Positions 1 through 7,658 of a stretch of DNA of 12,814 bases are shown in pieces (the first letter of the stretch is position 1; each line of letters starts with the position of its first letter). Under the pieces are notes generated by a model. It saw nothing but the letters and a program-made list of their open reading frames with translations, searched no databases and was not told where the DNA came from. Source of the stretch: Cytophagales bacterium (GTDB lineage: Bacteria; Bacteroidota; Bacteroidia; Cytophagales; MED-G16); contig JAPYTU010000016.1 of assembly GCA_029940715.1 (NCBI GenBank), forward strand, positions 5,438 to 18,251, in the 5' to 3' direction. A program made the translations under genes and the position numbers.

Positions 1-177
1 GCACTTTCTTTTAGATCAGCTAATGCATTAGGAATTAATGATAGGGGAGTTATTGAAATAAATAAAGTAGCTGACTTAATTGGATTTCATGTATTGGATT
101 ATAGAGAAATATTATATAATCAAGGTAAAATTAAGCCTTCATTTATTTGTAAAAAGGGAAAGGTATATAAGAAATAA
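1..177 (+). CDS. hutI: Imidazolonepropionase, C-terminal end (partial)
   Basis: The open frame enters from the left edge and gives the last 58 residues of a protein. They read ALSFRSANALGINDRGVIEI and then a KVADLIGF stretch, a V-x-DYREILY segment and a final KKGKVYKK. The G-x-I-E-x-x-K-x-ADL pattern is the usual C-terminal beta-strand region of the amidohydrolase superfamily, and the 'DYREI-Y' segment is typical of imidazolonepropionase. This enzyme hydrolyses 4-imidazolone-5-propanoate to N-formimino-L-glutamate in histidine degradation. The ftcD gene, whose product uses N-formimino-L-glutamate, starts 18 nt downstream and strongly supports the call. The metal ligands and most of the catalytic domain lie outside the window, so another amidohydrolase cannot be fully excluded. 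Cytoplasmic; probably the same transcript as ftcD. Confidence 0.8.
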   Translation, partial: ALSFRSANALGINDRGVIEINKVADLIGFHVLDYREILYNQGKIKPSFICKKGKVYKK

Positions 178-195
178 AAATTAATTTTATAGTAT

Positions 196-1875
196 ATGAC
201 TCAAATAATTGAATGTGTACCAAATTTTTCTGAAGGTAATGATAAAGAAATCTTAGATTCTATTTCGTTAGCAATTTCAACTTCAAAAGGTGTTCATTTG
301 TTGAATGTAGATCCTGGAAAAGCAACTAATAGAACTGTTATGACATTTGTTGGAGATCCTGAATCTGTTGTTAGAGCAGCTTATAATGCTATAAAAGTTG
401 CTTCTGAAAAAATAGATATGAGTAAGCATAAAGGAGAGCATCCAAGATTTGGGGCAACTGATGTTTGTCCATTAATTCCTGTGTCAAATATATCTTTTGA
501 AGAATTAATTCCATATGCTGAAAAGTTAGGTAAAATGATTGCTGATAATTTAAAAATACCCGTTTATTTATATGAATATGCTGCAAAAAATTATAAAAGA
601 AAGAATTTAGCAGCAGTTAGATCTGGTGAGTATGAAGGCCTAAAAGAAAAATTATTAGATAAAGATTGGAAGCCAGATTTTGGATCTGCTGTTATTAATA
701 AAAAATCTGGTGCATTGGCTCTTGGAGTAAGAGACTTTTTAATAGCTTATAACATTAATTTGAATACTAAATCTACTAGGCTTGCAAATGCTATAGCTTT
801 TGATGTAAGGGAAAAGGGAAGAATAAAAAGAAAAGGACATCCAGTTATTGGAGACATAGTGTATGATAATGATGGAAATCCTCAAACAATACCGGGCTCA
901 TTAAAATATGTAAAAGCTATTGGATGGTACATAGAAGAATTTGGTGTATCTCAAATTTCAATGAACTTAACTAACATTATCGAAACACCAATTCATGTTG
1001 TATTTGATGAAGTTGTAAAAAAGGCTGAGAAAAGAGGTGCTAGAGTAACAGGATCTGAACTTGTTGGGCTTATACCTTTAAAATCAATGTTAGATGCAGG
1101 AAGGTATTTTTTAAAGAAACAAAATAGATCAATTGGTATTCCAGAGAGTGATATTATTAGTATTGCTATAGAATCGTTAGGTTTGAATGAAGTAAAGGAA
1201 TTTAATCCTAAAAAAAATATTATAGAATATTATTTGAATAGCATTGTGAGTAAAAATAATAAATTGGTTGATTTATCAGTAAAAGAATTTTCTGATGAAG
1301 TTACAAGAGAATCTCCAGCTCCAGGAGGAGGATCAGTATCCGCCTATTTAGGTACATTAGCCTCATCTTTAGGTGCAATGGTCGCAAATTTATCAGCAAA
1401 TAAAAGAGGTTGGGAGGATAAGGTTGATTTATTTAGTGATCTTGCTTATCAGATTAATTTTATTAGAAATGAATTATTAGATTTAGTTGATGAGGATTCT
1501 GTCGCATTTAATAAAATTATGGAGTCATTTAAATTACCAAAAAATACTGAAGAAGAAATAAAAATAAGATTAAATTCTATAAATAAATCTTCTCTTTATG
1601 CTGCTGAAGTTCCATTAAGAGTAATGAAAAAATCATACTCATCTTATGAGTTGATAGATAAACTTGCAAAGGAAGGAAATCCAAACTCAATATCAGATGC
1701 TGGTGTTGCCTGTTTATGTACATATTCAGCTATTTATGGGGCTTACTTGAATGTTAAAATAAATTTAAAAGAAATGTCAGAAGATAGAGGAATTATGAAA
1801 GAAGCAGAAAATATTATAAAAAAATCCAATTCTTATAAAGATAAAATCCTTAAATACATTGAAGGAGAAATTTGA
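196..1875 (+). CDS. ftcD: Bifunctional glutamate formimidoyltransferase / formiminotetrahydrofolate cyclodeaminase
   Basis: The protein has 559 residues, close to the length of the fused animal and bacterial enzymes (about 540-570). Residues 1-180 form the N-terminal formiminotransferase subdomain, with the start IIECVPNFSEG and the segment KHKGEHPRFGATDVCPLIPV. His82 in that segment is at the same number as the catalytic His of the porcine enzyme. Residues about 181-325 are the C-terminal formiminotransferase subdomain. A linker follows, and residues about 360-555 are the all-helical cyclodeaminase, with APGGGSVSA at 375-383 and DEDSVAFNKIM from 432. The first domain moves the formimino group from N-formimino-L-glutamate to tetrahydrofolate, releasing glutamate. 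The second releases ammonia to give 5,10-methenyl-THF. It follows hutI by 18 nt. The leader is A/T-rich with no Shine-Dalgarno motif, and translation stops at TGA. All key motifs are intact. Confidence 0.95.
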   Translation: MTQIIECVPNFSEGNDKEILDSISLAISTSKGVHLLNVDPGKATNRTVMTFVGDPESVVRAAYNAIKVASEKIDMSKHKGEHPRFGATDVCPLIPVSNISFEELIPYAEKLGKMIADNLKIPVYLYEYAAKNYKRKNLAAVRSGEYEGLKEKLLDKDWKPDFGSAVINKKSGALALGVRDFLIAYNINLNTKSTRLANAIAFDVREKGRIKRKGHPVIGDIVYDNDGNPQTIPGSLKYVKAIGWYIEEFGVSQISMNLTNIIETPIHVVFDEVVKKAEKRGARVTGSELVGLIPLKSMLDAGRYFLKKQNRSIGIPESDIISIAIESLGLNEVKEFNPKKNIIEYYLNSIVSKNNKLVDLSVKEFSDEVTRESPAPGGGSVSAYLGTLASSLGAMVANLSANKRGWEDKVDLFSDLAYQINFIRNELLDLVDEDSVAFNKIMESFKLPKNTEEEIKIRLNSINKSSLYAAEVPLRVMKKSYSSYELIDKLAKEGNPNSISDAGVACLCTYSAIYGAYLNVKINLKEMSEDRGIMKEAENIIKKSNSYKDKILKYIEGEI

Positions 1876-1904
1876 CTTTAAGACTTTTAAATTAAATTTA
1901 TATT

Positions 1905-3614
1905 ATGCAGGAACTTAATGAATTTTTAATTTTTATTGATCAATACCTAGGAAGTTCTTTTTGGTTTGTTCCATTATTACTTGGTACAGGTATTTTCTTT
2001 ACATTATATTTAAAATTTCCTCAAATAAGATATTTTACTTTTGCTTTAAAAGTAGTTAGAGGTAAGTTTGATAAAAAAGGAGATCAAGGTGATACTTCTC
2101 ATTTTCAGGCATTAACTACTGCATTATCTGGAACTGTTGGAACAGGAAATATTGCAGGGGTTGCTTTTGCCATTCATCTAGGTGGACCTGCCGCCCTTTT
2201 TTGGATGTTAGTTACTGCAATAGTAGGTATGACAACAAAATTTGTTGAAGTGACATTATCGCATAAATACAGAGAAAAAATATCAGATGGAACAATGTCA
2301 GGAGGTCCAATGTATTTTATGAAAAATGCTGATTTTAGGTTTTTTGGAAATAAAATAAATCTAAAATGGGTAGGTATATTATTTGCATTTGCTACCGTTC
2401 TCTCTTCTTTTGGTACGGGAAGTCTTCCTCAGATAAATAGTATTTCAAATTCTATGTTAGCCTCATTTGGGATAAATAAGATGCTTACTGGAGGTATCCT
2501 TGCAATTTTATTAGGAGTTGTAATTATTGGTGGAATTAAAAGAATTGCTAAGATTACAGAGAAGCTTGTTCCGTTTATGGCTGTTGTTTATATTTTAGGA
2601 GCATTCTCAGTTATTTTATTTAATTATGAAAATATTATTCCATCATTCATTTCAATTTTTGAAGAGGTCTTTTCTGGTAGTGCTGCAGTAGGTGGTTTTT
2701 TAGGCGCCTCAATATCTTTTGCTATATCAAGAGGCGTTAATAGAGGTCTTTACTCTAACGAAGCTGGTCAAGGGTCTGCACCAATAGCTCATGCTTCAGC
2801 TAAAACTAATCAACCAGTATCTGAAGGACTTGTTGCAATTTTAGAACCTTTTATTGACACAATTATAATCTGTACAATAACAGGTTTAGTATTGTTGTCT
2901 TCAGGTGTTTGGAGTGAAAAACATCAAAATACGTTTGCAAAAGCTGATTTGATCATATTAAATAGAGTTTATGATGAAAAAGATTCTTTTGATAGGTCAA
3001 GTCTTTTTAATTTACTTAATGATGAGGGTAAGCTCATGGAAAAAGCTTTTAAATTTTCAGGTGATATCGAAGTGATAAATGGAATTTTAAATGAAGATTT
3101 ATCTATACTTCACGCAAGATCTTTAGCTGAAGATGTAATTTTTTATGATAATAATAAAAATTTGCTTTCTGGTAAATTATCTGTTCAAGATGGGAAAGTT
3201 CAAGGCGATATAATTGTTGAAGGTAAATCATTAGTTCATAGTGCTCCTTTGACTGCTATTGCTTTTGATAGAGGATTTTTGGGAAGGTATGGTAATTATA
3301 TTGTTAGTATTGGATTGCTTTTATTTGCATTTAGTACTGCAATAGCTTGGTCTTATTATGGAGATAGGGCTATGACTTATCTCTTTGGTGCTGGATCTGT
3401 AATATATTATAGAATAGTTTATGTAATAGGCTTTTTTATTGCATCTTTCGCTGATACTACAATAATTTGGAATGTTTCATTAATTACTATCGCTTTAATG
3501 ACTGTACCTAACCTAATTGGTTTACTTTGGTTAAGAAAAGAAGTTAAATCTACTATAAAGGATTATTGGATTGATTTTAAAAAGGAATGGCCTGATGAGA
3601 AAACGCCTAAATAA
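1905..3614 (+). CDS. Alanine/glycine:cation symporter family (AGCS) protein with large internal insert
   Basis: This is an inner-membrane secondary transporter, expected to take up a small amino acid with Na+ or H+. Family hallmarks are clear: ALSGTVGTGNIAGVA at 73-87, then HLGGPAALFWM and TKFVEVTLSHKYRE; GGPMYF at 133-138; and NRGLYSNEAGQGSAPIAHA at 279-297, followed by LEPFIDTIIICTITGLVLL. The C-terminal membrane segments resume near residue 462. Typical family members have about 450-490 residues; this one has 569. The excess is a hydrophilic stretch at about 337-442 with no membrane segment, inserted after the SGVW motif and before SAPLTAIAF. The start ATG lies 29 nt after ftcD, so the gene may be read with the histidine genes. 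The actual substrate cannot be told from sequence. Its stop codon directly abuts the stop codon of the opposing zapA. Confidence 0.92.
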   Translation: MQELNEFLIFIDQYLGSSFWFVPLLLGTGIFFTLYLKFPQIRYFTFALKVVRGKFDKKGDQGDTSHFQALTTALSGTVGTGNIAGVAFAIHLGGPAALFWMLVTAIVGMTTKFVEVTLSHKYREKISDGTMSGGPMYFMKNADFRFFGNKINLKWVGILFAFATVLSSFGTGSLPQINSISNSMLASFGINKMLTGGILAILLGVVIIGGIKRIAKITEKLVPFMAVVYILGAFSVILFNYENIIPSFISIFEEVFSGSAAVGGFLGASISFAISRGVNRGLYSNEAGQGSAPIAHASAKTNQPVSEGLVAILEPFIDTIIICTITGLVLLSSGVWSEKHQNTFAKADLIILNRVYDEKDSFDRSSLFNLLNDEGKLMEKAFKFSGDIEVINGILNEDLSILHARSLAEDVIFYDNNKNLLSGKLSVQDGKVQGDIIVEGKSLVHSAPLTAIAFDRGFLGRYGNYIVSIGLLLFAFSTAIAWSYYGDRAMTYLFGAGSVIYYRIVYVIGFFIASFADTTIIWNVSLITIALMTVPNLIGLLWLRKEVKSTIKDYWIDFKKEWPDEKTPK

Positions 3615-3899
3615 TTAATTTATTTTTTCATCTATTAATTTTATAAGTGTATTTATTTTTTCTTGAGCTTCATGATTTTCGTGAATTTTATAATTTGATT
3701 TATTTGCATTTATAGTAAGCTCAAAGGATATCATTGCTAAAATATCTTGAAGATCTTGAATATTCATTTTTTTTCCTACTTTACTTATTTTTTTATTAAG
3801 TTCTTTTGCTGCTAATCTTACTTTTTGTTCTTCTTCCATAGGTACTTTCATAGAATAAGCACGATTTCCAATCATTATTTTAATAGATAATTTTTCCAT
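3615..3899 (-). CDS. zapA: Cell division protein ZapA
   Basis: A 94-residue protein with the ZapA layout: a short N-terminal beta region (KLSIKIMIGNRAYSMKVP), then E-E-x-x-K-V-R-L-AAKELNKKI, and a C-terminal helix (LQDILAMISFELTINANK onwards) that forms the dimer/tetramer coiled coil. ZapA crosslinks FtsZ protofilaments at the division ring in the cytoplasm. The ATG immediately follows the TAA of the upstream coiled-coil gene with no base between, which suggests translational coupling. It is the last gene of the pheT cluster. In other Bacteroidota, as I recall, rny (ribonuclease Y) often follows zapA; here a convergent symporter gene follows instead. The family is short and low in identity, so the call rests on motif plus neighbourhood. 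Confidence 0.85.
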   Translation of the reverse strand: MEKLSIKIMIGNRAYSMKVPMEEEQKVRLAAKELNKKISKVGKKMNIQDLQDILAMISFELTINANKSNYKIHENHEAQEKINTLIKLIDEKIN

Positions 3900-4184
3900 T
3901 TAATTTAAATTATTTATTAGTTCTTCAATCTCAATTATTGTAGAATCAATTTTTTCTTTGATTATCTTGTTTTCTTTTTGATCAGCGTTGAAATTTTCAC
4001 TTGAAAATGAGCTTTGTATAGATTGCTTTTTAAGTTGATAATTTTTTATTGCAATAGAAACTTCAAGTTTTGTGTAATCTTCATTAATTTTTTTATAGTC
4101 AGATTCCAATTCATCTAATTTAGATACTAATATTTTAAGTTTAGATTCTAGCGTTTGTATCTCTGAATTTAATGAATTAGACAT
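3900..4184 (-). CDS. Small coiled-coil protein, candidate ZapB-like partner of ZapA
   Basis: The 94-residue protein is rich in Lys, Glu, Ile and Leu. Residues about 5-50 show heptad-like spacing of hydrophobic residues (for example LESKLKILVSKLDELESDY), indicating a parallel or antiparallel coiled coil. A polar linker at about 53-68 (QSIQSSFSSENFNADQ) is followed by a second amphipathic helix, KEKIDSTIIEIEELINNLN. There is no signal peptide, membrane segment or enzymatic motif. It begins 1 nt after the pheT stop and its TAA is directly followed by the zapA ATG. From memory, Bacteroidota genomes commonly have an unannotated short coiled-coil gene at this place, with a conserved C-terminal helix of the same character. 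A role with ZapA in organising the FtsZ ring, like ZapB in gammaproteobacteria, is inferred from size, fold and coupling only. Confidence 0.75.
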   Translation of the reverse strand: MSNSLNSEIQTLESKLKILVSKLDELESDYKKINEDYTKLEVSIAIKNYQLKKQSIQSSFSSENFNADQKENKIIKEKIDSTIIEIEELINNLN

Positions 4185-4185
4185 T

Positions 4186-6588
4186 TTATTTTCTTATCTC
4201 AGCATTAAGTTTTTTCTCAAATTCTATTATTAGATTATTCATTATAGAACTTATTGTTTTATCATCAAGGGTTTTGTTTTTTTCTTGGAGTACAAATCTT
4301 AGAGCATAAGCTTTTTTATTTTTTCCTATATTTTTACCTTCATAAACATCATATAGAGATATGTTTTTTATAATTTTATCATTCTTTTCTATAATGTCCA
4401 AAATATCATTATAGCTTTTCTTTTTATCTAATATTATTGAAAGGTCTCTTTTAACTTCTGGATACTTTGGTATTTTTATATATTTTAAATCATTATCAAG
4501 ATTATTTATAAAATTATTCCATTCTAATTCAGCAAAATAGACATCTTGATTTATTTCAAAATAATTAAGAAGTTCTTTTTTTACTTTTCCAATAGTGCAA
4601 ATAGTTTTTTTATCAATTTCTAGTTTTACACATTCATCTAATATTTTGGATTTACTAACTATTGTTTTATAATTCAATATGTTCGCTTGAATCATAATTT
4701 TATTTATGGTATTATAAATATCAAAGAATGATATAATTTTACTTTTTGAACTAAAATGCTCTTCATTTGACAGTCCACTCATGTAAATACCAATTTTTCT
4801 GTTTTCATTAATTTTACCATTAATTTTATTATAAGTTTTATCAAATTCGAAAAATTTTAAGTTATTTTGTTTTCGATTGATATTGTATTTAATAGATTCA
4901 AGTCCTGTAAATAGCAAATTTTGCTTGAGTATTGCATGTTCATCACTAAGTTTATTAAGCATTTCAATGGTTAACTCATCATTCCAAAAATTATTGCTTC
5001 TATGTCTAGATGAAGTAAGTGAATTAGTTGTAATTTCATTGAATCCATTTCCAACTAGTAAGTTCATTACTTTTGATAAGTAGTTGTTCATTATAGAAGA
5101 ATTGCTTTCATGAGATAAAAATGAACTGCTATTATTATTTGATATTTTTATTTTATTATATCCATAAATTCTTAAGATTTCTTCTACAATATCTGATTCT
5201 CGTGTTACATCTGTTCTGTACGGTGGTACTGAAACAATTATATTTTTTCCATTTTTTTTAACTTTAATATCTAAAGCATTTAAAATTCTAAAAATTTCAT
5301 TTTTGTTAATTTTTTGTCCTATTAATTTATGAATTCTATCGATTCTAATTTTAAAAGTATTATCATTTATTTTGTTTTTATAAATATCAATTATTGGTGA
5401 TGAGACTTCTCCTGAACAATATTTTTGTATTAATATAGATGCTAATTTTAAAGCATAAACAGTAATATTTGGATCAGTTCCTCTTTCAAACCTATAGGAT
5501 GCATCGGTTTTTAATTGATGGTTTAAACTTGATTTTCTTATGTGGGATGATGAAAAATAAGCACTTTCTAAAAATATTCTTTTTGTATTATTTGTTATTC
5601 CAGAAGATTCACCACCAAAAACTCCAGCAATGCATATAGGATTATTACTGTCACATATCATTAGGTCTTCATTATTAAGTTTTCTTTCAATGCCATCTAA
5701 TGTTTTAAACTTATCACCTTTTTTTGCAAATTGAATTCGTATTTTTTTTGATTTTATTTTATCGTAATCAAAAGCATGCATTGGTTGACCAATACCATGG
5801 AGCACATAATTAGTAATGTCAACAATATTATTTATTGGACTTAATCCTATTGAAATTAAATAGTTTTTAATAAAAGATGGAGATTCACCTATTTTTACAT
5901 TGTCAATAACACATCCTGAATATCTAGGACAGGCTTCTTTATCTATAACCTTAATGTCAATATCTAATTTTTTTTTCTCTTTAAAAGAAGATACATCAGG
6001 CAATGTAATATCTTTATTTAGAACGGCCTTTAGATCTCTTGCAACTCCAAGATGAGATGCTGCATCAGCTCTATTAGGTGTTAGGGAAATATCAAATATT
6101 ATGTCTTTGTTCAAGTTAAGATGATTAATTGCTTTCTCGCCATTTTTTGCATTTTGATCTAATATAATTATTCCAGAGTGGGATTGGCCTATTCCTATTT
6201 CATCTTCTGCACATATCATTCCGAAAGAACTTATTCCTCTAATTTTTGCTTTTTTGATTTTAACTTTTTTACCATTTACATGATTTATTTCAGTTCCTAT
6301 TTTAGCGATTACTATTTTTTGACCAACTTCAATATTATTTGCTCCACAAATAATAGATAAATTATCTTTTCCAATATTTACCTTTGTTAATTTTAATTTA
6401 TCAGCATTTTTATGATTATTTATTGATTTTATTTCTCCGACAATTAGTTTTTTTAATGATTTTATATCTGGATTTATATTTATTACTTCATCAACTTCAA
6501 GTCCAGTTTCTGTAAGAATGGTTTCAATTTTTTGAGGATTTTCAGATATTTTTATGAATTCTTTAAGCCAATTAAGAGAAATCTTCAT
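4186..6588 (-). CDS. pheT: Phenylalanine--tRNA ligase beta subunit
   Basis: The 800-residue protein matches the usual length of bacterial PheT. In order it shows the N-terminal MKISLNWLKEF start; an OB-fold tRNA-binding domain at about 44-155 (GEIKSINNHKNADKLKLTKV, then IICGANNIEVGQKIVIA); the B3/4 editing region from about residue 217 (CPRYSGCVIDNVKIGESP, then INNIVDITNYVLHGIGQPMH); a B5 domain at about 410-480 ending VPPYRTDVTRESDIVEEILR; a catalytic-like core; and a C-terminal anticodon-binding FDX-ACB domain from about 705 (YPEVKRDLSIILD). It works in the cytoplasm as alpha2beta2 with PheS to charge tRNA-Phe and clear mischarged Tyr. pheS is not in the window. A run of nine A residues sits in the leader a few bases before the ATG. 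The 1-nt gap to the next gene indicates co-transcription. Confidence 0.97.
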   Translation of the reverse strand: MKISLNWLKEFIKISENPQKIETILTETGLEVDEVININPDIKSLKKLIVGEIKSINNHKNADKLKLTKVNIGKDNLSIICGANNIEVGQKIVIAKIGTEINHVNGKKVKIKKAKIRGISSFGMICAEDEIGIGQSHSGIIILDQNAKNGEKAINHLNLNKDIIFDISLTPNRADAASHLGVARDLKAVLNKDITLPDVSSFKEKKKLDIDIKVIDKEACPRYSGCVIDNVKIGESPSFIKNYLISIGLSPINNIVDITNYVLHGIGQPMHAFDYDKIKSKKIRIQFAKKGDKFKTLDGIERKLNNEDLMICDSNNPICIAGVFGGESSGITNNTKRIFLESAYFSSSHIRKSSLNHQLKTDASYRFERGTDPNITVYALKLASILIQKYCSGEVSSPIIDIYKNKINDNTFKIRIDRIHKLIGQKINKNEIFRILNALDIKVKKNGKNIIVSVPPYRTDVTRESDIVEEILRIYGYNKIKISNNNSSSFLSHESNSSIMNNYLSKVMNLLVGNGFNEITTNSLTSSRHRSNNFWNDELTIEMLNKLSDEHAILKQNLLFTGLESIKYNINRKQNNLKFFEFDKTYNKINGKINENRKIGIYMSGLSNEEHFSSKSKIISFFDIYNTINKIMIQANILNYKTIVSKSKILDECVKLEIDKKTICTIGKVKKELLNYFEINQDVYFAELEWNNFINNLDNDLKYIKIPKYPEVKRDLSIILDKKKSYNDILDIIEKNDKIIKNISLYDVYEGKNIGKNKKAYALRFVLQEKNKTLDDKTISSIMNNLIIEFEKKLNAEIRK

Positions 6589-6649
6589 AAATTTTTTTTT
6601 ATTTAATAAAATTAGTGAAAATAGGGATGTATATTACTTTTGAGTATTA

Positions 6650-7246
6650 TTAATTTAAATATATTTTTTCTCCAGCTATTATTTCTTCATCAATAAAATT
6701 TTCTTTTGGAGGAATTGGACATATGTATTTTGCATTATAAACACAAAATGGATTGTAAGCTTTATTAAAATCTATTTCAATTCTTTGTGCATTTTTAAAG
6801 CTAATATCTATGTATCTACCACCTTCATATGTAGAGATGCCATTAGTCTTATCGTTAAAGCACAATAAAATTTCATTTTTATTAGATTGTTTAAATGACT
6901 TATATATTGGGAGTTTATGAATTTTTTCTTTTAGTTTAAATTCTAGTAACGCAAACTTTAAATACGCTTTAGAAGTTCCTTTAGATGTAACGAATTTGAT
7001 AGTGTCGTTATTTGTTAACCTATTAATTTTAGCAATAACTTTAAAATCTATATTTGGAGGAAAATATTCTATTTTATAATCAGAATTGAATAAAGGAGAT
7101 GATTCGGATTTATACATATCTTCATTTTTTTCAATTCTTTGATCATTAATATTTTGAATAAAAGTCTTTTTTTCTAATTCAATGGAATAGAAATAATATA
7201 TTATTGATAGTACTATTATTGAAGTTATTATTAATAATCTTTTCAT
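6650..7246 (-). CDS. DUF1684 family protein, membrane-anchored or exported
   Basis: The protein belongs to the DUF1684 family by its C-terminal half: a TNGISTYEGGRYIDISF segment, then IEIDFNKAYNPFCVYNAKY and CPIPPKENFIDEEIIAGEK. This matches the family pattern of a T-Y-GGRY motif, a DFN-x-AYNP-x-C-x-Y motif and a CP-x-PP-x-N tail. I chose the ATG at 7246 (198 residues), which starts MKRLLIITSIIVLSIIYYFY, a good signal peptide or signal anchor. The frame can be extended six codons to a TTG at 7264, which would bury the signal behind extra residues. No lipobox Cys is seen after the hydrophobic stretch. The biochemical role of the family is not established to my knowledge. The start lies 21 nt after rpsT, and 61 nt separate its stop from pheT, so it is probably in the rpsT transcript. 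Confidence 0.85.
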   Translation of the reverse strand: MKRLLIITSIIVLSIIYYFYSIELEKKTFIQNINDQRIEKNEDMYKSESSPLFNSDYKIEYFPPNIDFKVIAKINRLTNNDTIKFVTSKGTSKAYLKFALLEFKLKEKIHKLPIYKSFKQSNKNEILLCFNDKTNGISTYEGGRYIDISFKNAQRIEIDFNKAYNPFCVYNAKYICPIPPKENFIDEEIIAGEKIYLN

Positions 7247-7267
7247 TTTTAGAAAGATTATCAAAGC

Positions 7268-7522
7268 TTATTTCAAAGCATTAGCTTGCTTTACTAATTG
7301 CGATACTAGGTGGCTAGCTTTATTTTTGTGAATGATATTATTTTTTACTAATTTATCTACCATAGATACAGCTTTTGGCAATAATTTTTTTGCAGCAGCT
7401 TTCTTTGTTTCTTGTTGAAACTTTTTTATAAGTGTTCTTGTTGATTTATGTTGATATTTGTTCCTTAGCTTTTTAGCTTCATCGGACCTAATTCTTTTAA
7501 TTGAGGATTTATGATTTGCCAT
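7268..7522 (-). CDS. rpsT: 30S ribosomal protein bS20
   Basis: An 84-residue, strongly basic protein, the normal size for bS20. It starts MANHKSSIKRIRSDEAKKLR, which is the family's N-terminal signature, and has the conserved IIHKNKASHLVSQL segment near the C-terminus. Lys and Arg dominate and helices are predicted throughout. bS20 binds 16S rRNA in the lower body of the 30S subunit. An exact Bacteroidota-type promoter lies just upstream, with a leader of probably 10-15 nt without Shine-Dalgarno motif. It is the first gene of the minus-strand run rpsT, DUF1684, pheT, coiled-coil gene, zapA. The short leader leaves little space for the leader-based autoregulation known for E. coli S20. Confidence 0.96.
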   Translation of the reverse strand: MANHKSSIKRIRSDEAKKLRNKYQHKSTRTLIKKFQQETKKAAAKKLLPKAVSMVDKLVKNNIIHKNKASHLVSQLVKQANALK

Positions 7523-7540
7523 ATATTTTTATTTCGTTTG

Positions 7541-7571
7541 CAAAAGTATACTTAAAAAAAAATAATACAAA
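7541..7571 (-). promoter_or_regulatory. Housekeeping sigma promoter of rpsT (Bacteroidota type)
   Basis: On the minus strand there is TTTG (7568-7571), then exactly 19 nt, then TACTTTTG (7541-7548). This matches the known Bacteroidota consensus TTTG-N19-TAnnTTTG at every fixed position. The -7 element ends 18 nt before the rpsT ATG. The spacer contains a run of nine T on the minus strand (7554-7562). Confidence 0.8.
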
Positions 7572-7658
7572 TAATTATGACAAGTAAAATAATTTCCATT
7601 TTATTTGATATTCTCAAATTAAAACCATTTTTTAGCTAAAATTTTAAATTTAAAAAAA
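7572..7658. other. Rest of the divergent rpsT / DUF2795 intergenic region
   Basis: This is the part of the 136-nt gap upstream of the DUF2795 gene. It is very AT-rich. On the plus strand a TTTG occurs in ATTTTATTTGATATT, but no TAnnTTTG stands at the right distance, so I do not call a promoter for the DUF2795 gene, although one must lie here. The eight bases before its ATG are all A, the A-rich type of leader that Bacteroidota use instead of a Shine-Dalgarno sequence. No tRNA or hairpin is visible. Confidence 0.5.

Noticed and set aside
389..586. Open frame on the minus strand inside ftcD
   Set aside because: It is fully covered by the strongly supported ftcD reading frame and has no family resemblance; a chance frame.
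4877..6360. Two plus-strand open frames (4877-5083 and 6178-6360) inside pheT
   Set aside because: Both are antisense to conserved pheT domains, with low-complexity Ser/Phe-rich products typical of shadow frames.
6635..6642. TACTTTTG on the plus strand between DUF1684 and pheT
   Set aside because: It fits the -7 consensus but would fire antisense into the DUF1684 gene, has no TTTG 19 nt upstream, and no plus-strand gene follows. Chance match in AT-rich DNA.
7247..7264. TTG start at 7264 for the DUF1684 protein
   Set aside because: The ATG at 7246 gives a standard signal sequence (MKRLL...), whereas the extension adds six residues before it and begins 3 nt after the rpsT stop; the ATG is preferred.
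7523..7658. tRNA or small structured RNA in the rpsT / DUF2795 gap
   Set aside because: No cloverleaf, no GC-rich stems, and no TTC-loop-like sequence; only A/T-rich promoter-type DNA.
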